Shown piece by piece: positions 1 through 7,532 of a stretch of 64,000 nucleotides of DNA; position 1 is the stretch's first letter; each line of letters starts with the position of its first letter. A program made the position numbers and the translations under genes. The stretch is from an uncultured Buttiauxella sp. (GTDB taxonomy: Bacteria > Pseudomonadota > Gammaproteobacteria > Enterobacterales > Enterobacteriaceae). The stretch covers positions 1-64,000 of the forward strand of contig CAMLJN010000020.1 of the NCBI GenBank assembly GCA_946480445.1, in the 5' to 3' direction. The notes under the pieces are model-generated. The model was not told the origin of the DNA. It was given only the letters and a program-made list of their open reading frames with translations, and searched no databases.

Positions 1-105
1 GGATTTTCCCATAATTATCTCAAGGGAAACCCTGTATTTATCTCACGTCTAATCATCGGGCAGATGAAGAAGTAAGCTTATCTGGCATATAGCCTGCTTA
101 TATAG

Positions 106-142
106 TGTACAAAGCACGCGTGTGCAGTACGTGCTTTGTACA
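106..142. repeat. Perfect 13-bp inverted repeat beside the CcdB fragment
   Basis: The arms at 106-118 and 130-142 are exact reverse complements around an 11-base loop. Each arm ends in TGTACA (106-111 and 137-142). The repeat lies just upstream of the CcdB-like fragment. It could be an operator left from a lost toxin-antitoxin operon, a terminator-like hairpin, or the scar of a small mobile element. Bases 1-105 show no recognisable gene. Confidence 0.6.
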
Positions 143-149
143 TCATCTT

Positions 150-338
150 TCCAGCGCGCAGGCACAATTACCAGAACGAATATGCCCTGTTGTTGAAGTC
201 GAAGGGGAGGCCTTTATCGTGATGTCCCATGAAATGGCCAGCGTGGAGACAGCCATTCTGCGCGAAGAAGTCGGCAGTGCGATGCCCTGGAGGGCGGAGA
301 TTAAAGGTGCGGTAGATTTTCTTTTTGACGGTTTTTGA
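150..338 (+). pseudogene. CcdB-family toxin fragment (N-terminus missing)
   Basis: The reading frame ending at 338 encodes a C-terminal stretch that lines up by eye with the second half of CcdB, the DNA gyrase poison of plasmid and chromosomal CcdAB modules. It has a PVV-containing strand, the VMSHEMASV segment (CcdB has TTDMASV; chromosomal homologues have MTHELAS), an EEVG turn and a final amphipathic helix ending in FLFDGF, where CcdB has LMFWGI. In CcdB the terminal Trp-Gly-Ile contacts gyrase; here it is Asp-Gly-Phe. The first roughly 45 residues of the family, with the N-terminal strands, are absent, and the frame upstream crosses the inverted repeat at 106-142. No CcdA antitoxin gene is visible upstream. 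I read this as a decayed remnant. The family assignment rests on motif recognition only. Confidence 0.6.
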
Positions 339-371
339 ATAACGGCGCGGCTTATACCGCGCCGTCTTATT

Positions 372-1697
372 TTATAGCGACTGGTGACGCGTCTCTTTAG
401 ACAGCAGCAGCGCAATCAGCGTCAGCACGGACATCGACGCCAGATAGACGCCCACATAGAACAGGCCGTAATTAGCCTGCAGCCAGGTGGCAATGTACGG
501 GGCCACGGATGCGCCCAGAATCGACGCCACGTTATAGGAGAATGACGCACCGGTATAGCGTACTTCCGTCGGGAACAGCTCGGGCAGCAGCGCGCCCATT
601 GGGCCAAAGGTCAGCCCCATCAGGCTCAGGCCAATCAGCAGATAGGCCATCACCAGCGCCTGGTTGCCGGAGCCGAGCAGCGGCGGGAAGACGAACAGCG
701 CAAAGACGATCATCAGGCTGGTGATCACGATCATGCTTTTGCGACGCCCAAAGGCGTCGGCGAGATAGCCCGCAACCGGCACCATCACCCCAAAACCAAT
801 CACCGCCATCATCAGCATCCACAGCACATCGTTGCGCGAGAAGCCCAGGCCTGTGGGCGCCGCCGCGGTGCTGAAGGTCATCGAATAGACCGTCATAATG
901 TAGAACAGCGTATAGGTGGCGAGCATGATAAAGGTGCCCAGAATGGTCGCCTTCAGGTGCTTGCTCAGCAGGGTGCCCATCGGCACTTTCACCTGCTTGC
1001 CCGCTTTCGCGATCTTTGCGAACACCGGCGTTTCATGCAGCGAGACGCGAACGTACAGGCCAATCACCACCAGTACGGCGGAGAGAATAAAAGGTACGCG
1101 CCAGCCCCAGGACATAAACTGCTCGTCGGTCAGCAGCCAGGAGAGCAGCAGGAAGGTGCCGTTAGCAAAGAAGAAGCCGATTGGGGCGCCTAACTGTGGG
1201 AAAGAGCCGTACAGCGCGCGTTTATGCGCAGGCGCGTTCTCCGTGGCTAAAAGCGCAGCACCCCCCCATTCACCGCCGAGTCCCAGCCCCTGGCCGAAAC
1301 GCGCCAGCGCCAGCAGCATCGGGGCCAGCACGCCGATGGTTTCATAGCCCGGCAGCAGGCCGATAAGCACGGTGGACACGCCCATGGTCAGTAGAGAAGC
1401 AACGAGCGTGACTTTACGGCCTACGCGGTCACCGAAGTGGCCGAAGAGCGCGGAACCAATAGGACGGGCGATAAACGCGATGGCGAAGGTAGCCAGCGAC
1501 TGTAGCGTTGCCGCCGTGGGATCGCCCTGCGGAAAGAAGATATGCGGGAAGACAATCACCGCGGCGGTGGCATAAATATAGAAGTCGAAAAACTCGATGG
1601 CGGTGCCAACCAGAGAGGCAACGACCACTTTTCCTCGTGAGTTGACCGGCGTGGCGTCAGTCTCGCTATCAATAGCTGTGGCGATGGATGCTTGCAT
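372..1697 (-). CDS. yhjE: MFS transporter of the metabolite:H+ symporter type, YhjE
   Basis: A 441-residue inner-membrane carrier, the length of E. coli YhjE, with about twelve hydrophobic segments. The signature after helix 2, GHFGDRVGRK (about residues 86-95), and its repeat in the second half, DAFGRRKS, mark the major facilitator superfamily. The motif LPELFPTEVRYTG near the C-terminus is typical of the metabolite:H+ symporter (ProP/ShiA/KgtP) branch. The substrate of YhjE is not established. The start is the Met that gives the E. coli-like N-terminus (MQAS), with A-rich sequence just upstream. yhjD lies upstream in the same orientation, as in E. coli, but 332 bases away, so it is probably transcribed separately. 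Confidence 0.93.
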   Translation of the reverse strand: MQASIATAIDSETDATPVNSRGKVVVASLVGTAIEFFDFYIYATAAVIVFPHIFFPQGDPTAATLQSLATFAIAFIARPIGSALFGHFGDRVGRKVTLVASLLTMGVSTVLIGLLPGYETIGVLAPMLLALARFGQGLGLGGEWGGAALLATENAPAHKRALYGSFPQLGAPIGFFFANGTFLLLSWLLTDEQFMSWGWRVPFILSAVLVVIGLYVRVSLHETPVFAKIAKAGKQVKVPMGTLLSKHLKATILGTFIMLATYTLFYIMTVYSMTFSTAAAPTGLGFSRNDVLWMLMMAVIGFGVMVPVAGYLADAFGRRKSMIVITSLMIVFALFVFPPLLGSGNQALVMAYLLIGLSLMGLTFGPMGALLPELFPTEVRYTGASFSYNVASILGASVAPYIATWLQANYGLFYVGVYLASMSVLTLIALLLSKETRHQSL

Positions 1698-2029
1698 AAT
1701 TTTTTCTTATTTATATGACGAACGAACGGCCATATTACGCATAGCAAAAGCCGGATTTCAACGCGCGGCCCGGCCCGCCGCTGTGCAAAACTTGTGCATT
1801 AAGTGGATAATTTTTAGTCCCGAAGAGAAACTTCTATGGAATGCTTCACATATTTCATAAATCAGTGGATAAAACTAGTTTGTGGTTAAATAAAAGTTAC
1901 AGGTTGGTTTTATGTGCTGTGATTGCAAGAGAGGCTATTTGCAGGGGAGGATAAACGAAGCGCCACCCACCGCTGCGGGGATAAAGGGCGGATGGCGCAG
2001 AGCTTATCCGCCCTGAGGATCACTGGGCG
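1698..2029. other. Intergenic region between yhjE and yhjD
   Basis: This 332-base stretch must contain the yhjE promoter on the minus strand. AT-rich sequence at about 1800-1900 is the likely place. It also contains the REP-like hairpin described separately. No convincing gene was seen. Confidence 0.5.
1986..2013. repeat. REP-like palindrome after yhjD
   Basis: GGGCGGAT at 1986-1993 pairs with ATCCGCCC at 2006-2013 around a 12-base loop containing AGCTT. The same GGCGGATAAG-type core recurs at 23221-23256. It lies 17 bases past the yhjD stop codon, so it can act as a 3'-end stabiliser or terminator for yhjD. The shape fits enterobacterial REP elements. Confidence 0.55.
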
Positions 2030-3091
2030 TTATTTATGTGTTTTTCCGGGCATACGCGGATCGTCTTTGTACTCCGCGGTCGCAATCCAGGCCGCGCAGA
2101 ACAGCGTCAGGCGGGCGAAGAAATAGAAGAATGCCATCAGCCCTAATACCGAACCAAAGGCCGCGCCGGACGGCGAGCTGACCAGTTTAGGCAGGCTGTA
2201 GGTCATGATGATTTTAATGACTTCAAAGCCAATGGCGGCGATAAAGGTGCCGCGTATCAGCGCTTTTTTACGTGGACGGTGGCGCGGCAGACGCCAGAAA
2301 ATCCAGAAGAACAGCAGGTAGTTGGCAAAAATGGAGATCGCAAGACCGATCAGATGCCAGGCCGGTTTCAGCCAGTCGATGCCGTCCAGATGCAGGAAAC
2401 TAATAATGGTCGCCTGCGCCGAACCGGCAATAGAAGTGATTGAGAGCGTCACAATCAGCGCGACCAGCAGGCCAATCAGCGAGATAAAATCGCGCAGATA
2501 TTTTACCCAGAACTTTTCCTGGTCCTGCGGATTACGCTCCCATTTATCCCGCGACTGGGCACGCACGGCTTCACGCAGGTTCCCCATCCAGTTAATGCCC
2601 GAATAAAGCGCAATCAACAGGCCGACCAGGCCAACCGTTGTACGCTGCTGTACGGCGGTGTTAATGGTGCTTTTTAGCGTGGCGGCAAGCGTGGGTTCGC
2701 TGACGTTGGCGAGAATTTTATTGAAGATGTCCTGCAGCAGGGTGGGATGCGAGGCGAGGATATAGCCCCCGGCCGCAAAGGCCACCATCATGATGGGGAT
2801 CAGCGATAAAAACGAAAAGTAGGTGATCGCCGCGCCAAACTGGTTGCCGAGACGATCGTTAAACCTTTCGGTGGCGCGCAGCAGATGCGCCACCATCGGG
2901 CGCTGCGCCGTTTTATTCACCGTGGCGATAGTGCTGTTGACCGCCGCGTTGCTGGTTTTGAGTTTGACCAGCGGCTCCGCCCCATTTTCCTGCCCGGCAG
3001 GCTCGGTTGCGGGTTTTGGTTCCGTCTGAAACTGGGCGACTGGCTCGTAATCGAGCGTGTCGGCAGGTCGCTTGTCCTGGTTATCCGTCAT
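2030..3091 (-). CDS. yhjD: Inner membrane protein YhjD (YihY/BrkB family)
   Basis: A 353-residue protein, close to the 337 residues of E. coli YhjD. About the first 75 residues are hydrophilic and proline/glutamate-rich. After them come roughly six hydrophobic segments typical of the YihY/BrkB family, including ITYFSFLSLIPIMM and a late FGSVLGLMAFFYFFARLTLF. E. coli YhjD has been linked genetically to lipid A precursor (lipid IVA) export suppression; its exact transport role is unsettled. The start Met (MTDNQDK) is followed by an N-terminal tail that varies between species. A LysR gene, yhjC, lies upstream in the same orientation, 51 bases away. Confidence 0.9.
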   Translation of the reverse strand: MTDNQDKRPADTLDYEPVAQFQTEPKPATEPAGQENGAEPLVKLKTSNAAVNSTIATVNKTAQRPMVAHLLRATERFNDRLGNQFGAAITYFSFLSLIPIMMVAFAAGGYILASHPTLLQDIFNKILANVSEPTLAATLKSTINTAVQQRTTVGLVGLLIALYSGINWMGNLREAVRAQSRDKWERNPQDQEKFWVKYLRDFISLIGLLVALIVTLSITSIAGSAQATIISFLHLDGIDWLKPAWHLIGLAISIFANYLLFFWIFWRLPRHRPRKKALIRGTFIAAIGFEVIKIIMTYSLPKLVSSPSGAAFGSVLGLMAFFYFFARLTLFCAAWIATAEYKDDPRMPGKTHK

Positions 3092-3142
3092 TAAATTTTC
3101 CTTATGTTTAGACTGGATCTTAAGGAAATTATAGCCGGAACG

Positions 3143-4051
3143 CTAATCTACATAGGTTTTCATCACCCCAGTCAGCCATTCCATAAACAAATGCACCCGT
3201 CGGGACAGGTTACGACGATGGGGATAAAGCAGCGATACAGGCATAGGTGCTGCGCGATACTGCGGCAGGATCTCAACCAGTTGTTTGCTCTTTAGCAGCG
3301 CCTTAACGCCCACGCGCGGCACCTGAATAATTCCCAGTCCGGCAAGACAGGCTGCCTGATAGGTTTCCGTGGTGTTGACGGTGATCACCCCGCCGGTTTT
3401 CACCCATGCACTTGTTTTATCATCAAGATATTCAAAGCCCTGCGGGCGGGAGCCGAGGTTCAGGGCATAGTGCACGACGGCGTGAGAGGCGAGATCTGCA
3501 AGGTTATCCGGGTAGCCAAAACGCGCCAGATAATCGGGACTGGCGCAGTTAATCATCGTCAGCTTGCCAATCGGGCGTGCTACCAGACCCGAATCTTTGA
3601 GCTGGCCCACGCGCACTACGCAGTCAAAGCCTTCCCGGACCACATCCACCAGCCTGTCGCTGCTGCTTAATTCCAGTTCGATGCCGGGATACTGCTGCAA
3701 AAATGCCGGGAGCTGCGGCATAACGAGAGTCTTTGCCACCGTCACTGGCATATCCACCCGCAGGCGTCCGCTGATGGTGGAAGGATCGTGCAAAAAAAGA
3801 CCATCCAGTTCGTCAAGGTTGGCCAGCAGATCGCGGCAGCGTTCGTAGTAGACCATGCCGTCCTGCGTGAGCTGTACGCGACGGGTAGTGCGATAGAGCA
3901 AACGCGTGCCCAGCGCGCTTTCCAGGGCCTGGATCTGGCGGGAAACGCTCCCTTTAGGCAGGCCAAGCGTCCCGGCCGCGCGGGTAAAACTCTCCAGTTC
4001 AGCTACTCTGATGAACAGCTGCATTGCCTGTATTTTATCCACTTCTTTCAC
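3143..4051 (-). CDS. yhjC: LysR-family regulator, YhjC/RcdB-like
   Basis: A 302-residue LysR-type regulator. The N-terminal winged helix-turn-helix runs through FTRAAGTLGLPKGSVSRQIQ (about residues 22-41), followed by the linker helix and a periplasmic-binding-protein-like effector domain to the C-terminus (SRRVHLFMEWLTGVMK). The sequence is very close to E. coli YhjC (RcdB), and its position next to yhjD is conserved. It is divergent from a short-chain dehydrogenase gene 110 bases away, which is the classic layout for a LysR regulator and its target. That target gene does not neighbour yhjC in E. coli, so the regulatory link is an inference. Confidence 0.88.
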   Translation of the reverse strand: MKEVDKIQAMQLFIRVAELESFTRAAGTLGLPKGSVSRQIQALESALGTRLLYRTTRRVQLTQDGMVYYERCRDLLANLDELDGLFLHDPSTISGRLRVDMPVTVAKTLVMPQLPAFLQQYPGIELELSSSDRLVDVVREGFDCVVRVGQLKDSGLVARPIGKLTMINCASPDYLARFGYPDNLADLASHAVVHYALNLGSRPQGFEYLDDKTSAWVKTGGVITVNTTETYQAACLAGLGIIQVPRVGVKALLKSKQLVEILPQYRAAPMPVSLLYPHRRNLSRRVHLFMEWLTGVMKTYVD

Positions 4052-4161
4052 CCATTGTTGTCGCGAGAGAAACAGTGATGCGCAATGAGCGCTATTTATT
4101 GATTTTTTATCAGCTAATAAGCTTTATCTCAATCACCGAACGGCAATCAACGAGGCAAAAC

Positions 4162-4920
4162 ATGAGTCAAACTATCGCGTTAGTGACCGGCGGCAGCCGT
4201 GGATTAGGGAGAAATGCGGCGCTGAAGCTGGCCCGGAAGGGAGTCCATATTATTCTGACCTGGAACAGCAGGCAGTCTGAGGCCCTGGAAGTGGTGCGGG
4301 AAATTGAGCTAACAGGCGTGAAGGCGGTGGCAATTCAGCTGAACGTCGCTGAAAGCGCAGGGTTTGCAGCTTTTGCCGCTGAAGTGAAGCAGCAGCTCTT
4401 ACACGTCTGGCAGCGGGACAGTTTTGATTATTTATTAAACAATGCCGGTACCGGCCTGGATGAGGCGTACGAAAAAACGACAGAGGCGCAGTTTGATGAA
4501 TTAATGAACATTCACCTGAAGGGGCCTTTCTTCCTGACGCAGCACCTGCTGCCGCTGCTTAAAGAGGGTGGGCGTATCCTGAATGTTTCAACCGGCCTTA
4601 CCCGCTTTGCCCTGCCGGGCAAGGCAGCCTACGCCGCCATGAAAGGGGCGATGGAGGTGCTGACGCGCTATCAGGCTAAGGAGCTGGGTTCACGCGGCAT
4701 TCGGGTTAACATTATCGCGCCGGGGGCCATAGCGACAGATTTCGGCGGCGGCGTGGTGCGGGATAACGAGCAGGTAAGCAAGGCGATTGCCGCCCAGACC
4801 GCATTGGGGCGTGTGGGGCAACCGGACGATATCGGCAGCGCGATGGCGGCCATTCTGAGCGATGAGCTGGGTTGGGCAAACGCACAGCGTATCGAGGTAT
4901 CAGGCGGGATGTTCCTGTAA
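4162..4920 (+). CDS. Short-chain dehydrogenase/reductase (SDR)
   Basis: A 252-residue classical SDR oxidoreductase. It shows the NAD(P)-binding TGGSRGLGRNAA motif near the N-terminus, NNAG (about residue 94 onward), the catalytic Ser in LNVSTG and the YAAMKGA motif, which supplies Tyr and Lys in YxxxK. The C-terminus ends IEVSGGMFL, typical of the family. The start at 4162 is preferred because GAGG lies just upstream and the coding sequence then opens directly with the Rossmann strand; an upstream extension would add non-family sequence. The substrate is unknown. It is divergent from the LysR gene yhjC and may be regulated by it. Confidence 0.88.
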   Translation: MSQTIALVTGGSRGLGRNAALKLARKGVHIILTWNSRQSEALEVVREIELTGVKAVAIQLNVAESAGFAAFAAEVKQQLLHVWQRDSFDYLLNNAGTGLDEAYEKTTEAQFDELMNIHLKGPFFLTQHLLPLLKEGGRILNVSTGLTRFALPGKAAYAAMKGAMEVLTRYQAKELGSRGIRVNIIAPGAIATDFGGGVVRDNEQVSKAIAAQTALGRVGQPDDIGSAMAAILSDELGWANAQRIEVSGGMFL

Positions 4921-4980
4921 ACGTGCGCGCAGGAAGAGAGAAACGCCATCACCTATGGGCCGCTTTGTGCGGCCTTTGCG

Positions 4981-5508
4981 CTATCGGAACTCGTGCGCCA
5001 GCAGCCCGAAAATCCAGTCATCCTGCCAGACGCCGCCCAGGAAGTAGTTTTCACGCAGCACGCCTTCACATTGAAAGCCCACTTTTTCCAGCGTTTTTTT
5101 CGAGGCGATGTTGCCTGCGGTCACTGTCGCCGTGAGCTTTCGTATGGCGCACTGGCGGAAAGCAAACTGGCATATCCCATAAAGAGAATCAGCGCCGTAA
5201 CCCTGTCCGTGAAACGCAGGATCGAGCAGATAGCCGACTTCAGCCCGATCTTCCTCCTCGCGTACAAAGCCCGTAAAGCCAATGAGCCTGCCGTTTTGCC
5301 TGTCGCGAAGGGCGAGACACAGCCAGTGGCGACTGTGGATGTCCCAGGGGACAAGGCGGGCGTTAAAAGTATGGCGAATCTCATCTTCTTTTCTGCCGTC
5401 ACTGACATAGCGCATTACTTCAGGATCCTGCTGTAGCCGCAGGAAACAGGGCCATTCCTGCTCGGTGACGGGCGTTAAGTGCAGGCGGGGGGTAGACAGG
5501 GGAAACAT
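4981..5508 (-). CDS. GNAT-family N-acetyltransferase (RimJ/RimL-like)
   Basis: A 175-residue acetyltransferase of the Gcn5-related superfamily. It opens with the LSTPRLHLTP strand found in RimJ/RimL-type enzymes, contains the acetyl-CoA-binding region EVGYLLDPAFHGQGYGADS (Q/G-x-x-G-x-G/A loop), and then the NIASKKTLEKVGF helix typical of the C-terminal half. The C-terminus (YFLGGVWQDDWIFGLL) also matches the RimJ/RimL branch. The substrate cannot be read from sequence; N-terminal protein acetylation and small-molecule acetylation both occur in this branch. It converges with the upstream SDR gene, with 60 bases between them. Confidence 0.85.
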   Translation of the reverse strand: MFPLSTPRLHLTPVTEQEWPCFLRLQQDPEVMRYVSDGRKEDEIRHTFNARLVPWDIHSRHWLCLALRDRQNGRLIGFTGFVREEEDRAEVGYLLDPAFHGQGYGADSLYGICQFAFRQCAIRKLTATVTAGNIASKKTLEKVGFQCEGVLRENYFLGGVWQDDWIFGLLAHEFR

Positions 5509-5595
5509 TTGCAGGCCTTGTTAGCGTCAGGTTGATGTCCTTCATTGTGATCGACAAAAAATAACGGCGCCAATACTTAGCGCCGTCAGCCAGAA

Positions 5596-5769
5596 TTATT
5601 TCCAGCGAGATAAGTCATCCGGTGTCAGCCCAATGTCGCGTAATTGTTCCTTGCTTAACTTTTCTAATGCGCGGGCAGTCTGACGATGCAGCCATCTTTG
5701 CCGGAAATACTGATAAATCATCACCAGGCCATAAAACGGTTGGTAAGGACGATTCTCTTCGTAGCCCAT
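5596..5769 (-). CDS. Small DUF1127 (YjiS-like) protein
   Basis: A 57-residue protein with a C-terminal DUF1127 motif: LHRQTARALEKLSKEQLRDIGL followed by DDLSRW, split here between positions about 30 and 56. The start at 5769 is chosen because AGGAG lies a few bases upstream in the mRNA and the sequence then has the usual length. A longer upstream frame lacks a good ribosome site. DUF1127 proteins are small, arginine-rich and often linked to stress or RNA binding, but this one's role is unknown. It is divergent from a MocR-type regulator. Confidence 0.8.
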   Translation of the reverse strand: MGYEENRPYQPFYGLVMIYQYFRQRWLHRQTARALEKLSKEQLRDIGLTPDDLSRWK

Positions 5770-5900
5770 GACTTTTGCTCCTCTTCGTATCCGGCCTTTA
5801 TCTTGCGCCGTGAGACAGAGGGCATACAGATTCAAAAATCACTTTTATTTAACATACAGAAGCGCTAAAACAGCAACTGAATGGCGTTTATTCCAGCACT

Positions 5901-5926
5901 CTGTACTGGTTTTCGGTTCTGTATGG
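5901..5926 (+). promoter_or_regulatory. Candidate MocR operator (direct repeat)
   Basis: CTGTACTGG (5901-5909) and CTGTATGG (5919-5926) are near-identical direct repeats spaced 18 bases apart. They lie immediately upstream of the MocR gene, in the region it shares with the divergent DUF1127 gene. MocR/GntR regulators commonly bind direct repeats of this size. The assignment is an inference from layout. Confidence 0.4.
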
Positions 5927-5945
5927 TTAATGGTGAGGATACAGC

Positions 5946-7364
5946 ATGACGCGTTACCAACATCTGGCCACCCTGCTGGCGGATCGCATTGAGCAGGGGT
6001 TGTATCGCAGCGGTGAGCGGCTGCCTTCGGTACGCAGCCTGAGCAGCGAGCATGGCGTCAGTATCAGCACCGTTCAGCAGGCCTACCATATTCTTGAAGA
6101 TCGGCAGCTTATTACTCCCCAGCCGCGTTCGGGCTACTTCGTCAGCCCACGCAAGGCGCAGCCACCGGTGCCGCCCCTCACCCGTCCGGTGCAGCGGCCC
6201 GTTGAGATCACCCAGTGGGACGCGGTGCTGGAGCAGCTTGTTGCGCGTGAAGAGGGCGAGATGGTGGCCTTTGGCGGCGGCGCACCGGACGTGACGCCCC
6301 CGACCATCAAGCCGCTGTGGCGGGAGCTGAGCAAAATCGCCCAGTATCAGGAGCCAGACCTGCTGGGCTATGACAGCCTGTATGGGATGCGTCCGCTGCG
6401 CGAGCAGATTTCACGCCTGATGCTGGACAGCGGATGCGTACTGAACGCCGACGACATTATTATTACCAACGGCTGCCATGAGGCGCTGTCGATTGCCATT
6501 CGCGCGGTCTGCGAACCCGGCGATATTGTGGCCGTAGAGTCTCCGTCTTTCCACGGTACGATGCAGATGCTGCGTGCTTTTGGCGTCAAGGTTGTTGAAA
6601 TACCAACGGATTCCGTCACGGGAATTAGCGTGGAAGCGCTGGAACTGGCGCTGGAGCAGTGGCCCATCAAGGCCGTTATCCTGGTGGCTAACTGTAATAA
6701 TCCACTCGGGTTTATCATGCCGGAGGCGCGTAAAAGGGCCGTGCTGAATCTTGCGCAGCGGTTTGATATCGCCATCATCGAAGATGACGTTTACGGCGAG
6801 CTGGCTTATGAATACCCGCGCCCGATGACCATCAAATCCCTCGATCTGGAAGGGCGTGTATTGTTGTGCAGCTCGTTTTCAAAAACGCTGGCGCCCGGGC
6901 TGCGTGTGGGATGGATCGTGCCTGGGCGCTATCGCGACCGCGCGCTGCATATGAAATATATCGTAACGGGCAGCACCAGCACCTTTTCTCAGCTGGCGGT
7001 GGCGGAGTTTATCCGTGCCGGGCACTATCATCGCCACCTGCGTCGCATGCGCCAGCAGTATCAGCGTCATCTCGATGTGTTTACCTGCCGGGTGCGACAA
7101 TATTTCCCCTGTGGTATCTGCGTGAGCCGCCCGCAAGGGGGATTTATGATGTGGGTGGAACTGCCAGAAAACATTGATGTGATGGCCATTTGCTGCGCGC
7201 TGCGGGAACAGAATATCCATCTGGCACCCGGTTCGCTGCTTTCCGCATCGGGGAAATATCGCAACTGCCTGCGTCTGAACTATGCTTTGCCCGTTAACCC
7301 ATCCACTGAGGCTGCGCTGCGCAAGACAGGTGAAGCCCTGAGCCATGTGCTGGAAAACGCTTAA
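5946..7364 (+). CDS. MocR-type PLP-dependent transcriptional regulator
   Basis: A 472-residue fusion of an N-terminal GntR-type winged helix (residues about 1-75, with GERLPSVRSLSSEHGVS) and a fold-type-I aminotransferase domain. The latter shows the NGCHEALSIA region, NCNNPLGF, IEDDVYGEL and the PLP lysine in SSFSKTLAPGLRVGW. Such proteins sense pyridoxal phosphate or amino-compound adducts and control a neighbouring gene. It resembles E. coli YdcR in architecture but is a different protein. The divergent DUF1127 gene and the direct repeat at 5901-5926 are the obvious regulatory targets. The effector is unknown. Confidence 0.9.
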   Translation: MTRYQHLATLLADRIEQGLYRSGERLPSVRSLSSEHGVSISTVQQAYHILEDRQLITPQPRSGYFVSPRKAQPPVPPLTRPVQRPVEITQWDAVLEQLVAREEGEMVAFGGGAPDVTPPTIKPLWRELSKIAQYQEPDLLGYDSLYGMRPLREQISRLMLDSGCVLNADDIIITNGCHEALSIAIRAVCEPGDIVAVESPSFHGTMQMLRAFGVKVVEIPTDSVTGISVEALELALEQWPIKAVILVANCNNPLGFIMPEARKRAVLNLAQRFDIAIIEDDVYGELAYEYPRPMTIKSLDLEGRVLLCSSFSKTLAPGLRVGWIVPGRYRDRALHMKYIVTGSTSTFSQLAVAEFIRAGHYHRHLRRMRQQYQRHLDVFTCRVRQYFPCGICVSRPQGGFMMWVELPENIDVMAICCALREQNIHLAPGSLLSASGKYRNCLRLNYALPVNPSTEAALRKTGEALSHVLENA

Positions 7365-7532
7365 TTTTCCCCCTCTTTTTTTGGCATTGCCCCGCTGCTG
7401 TGCGCGTTACACTCCGGTGAAATGGCACATCTGTGCCCGACAGTGAATAAGTATAAAAATACCCTCACCGAGGGAGGGCGCGACCGGGTCGCGTCAGGCG
7501 TTCATTCGCCCTTGAAATCATAAAGGATAATC

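Noticed and set aside
1-75. An open run from the window edge to a TAA at 73-75
   Set aside because: Only 24 codons, with no recognisable sequence; chance open frames of this size are common.
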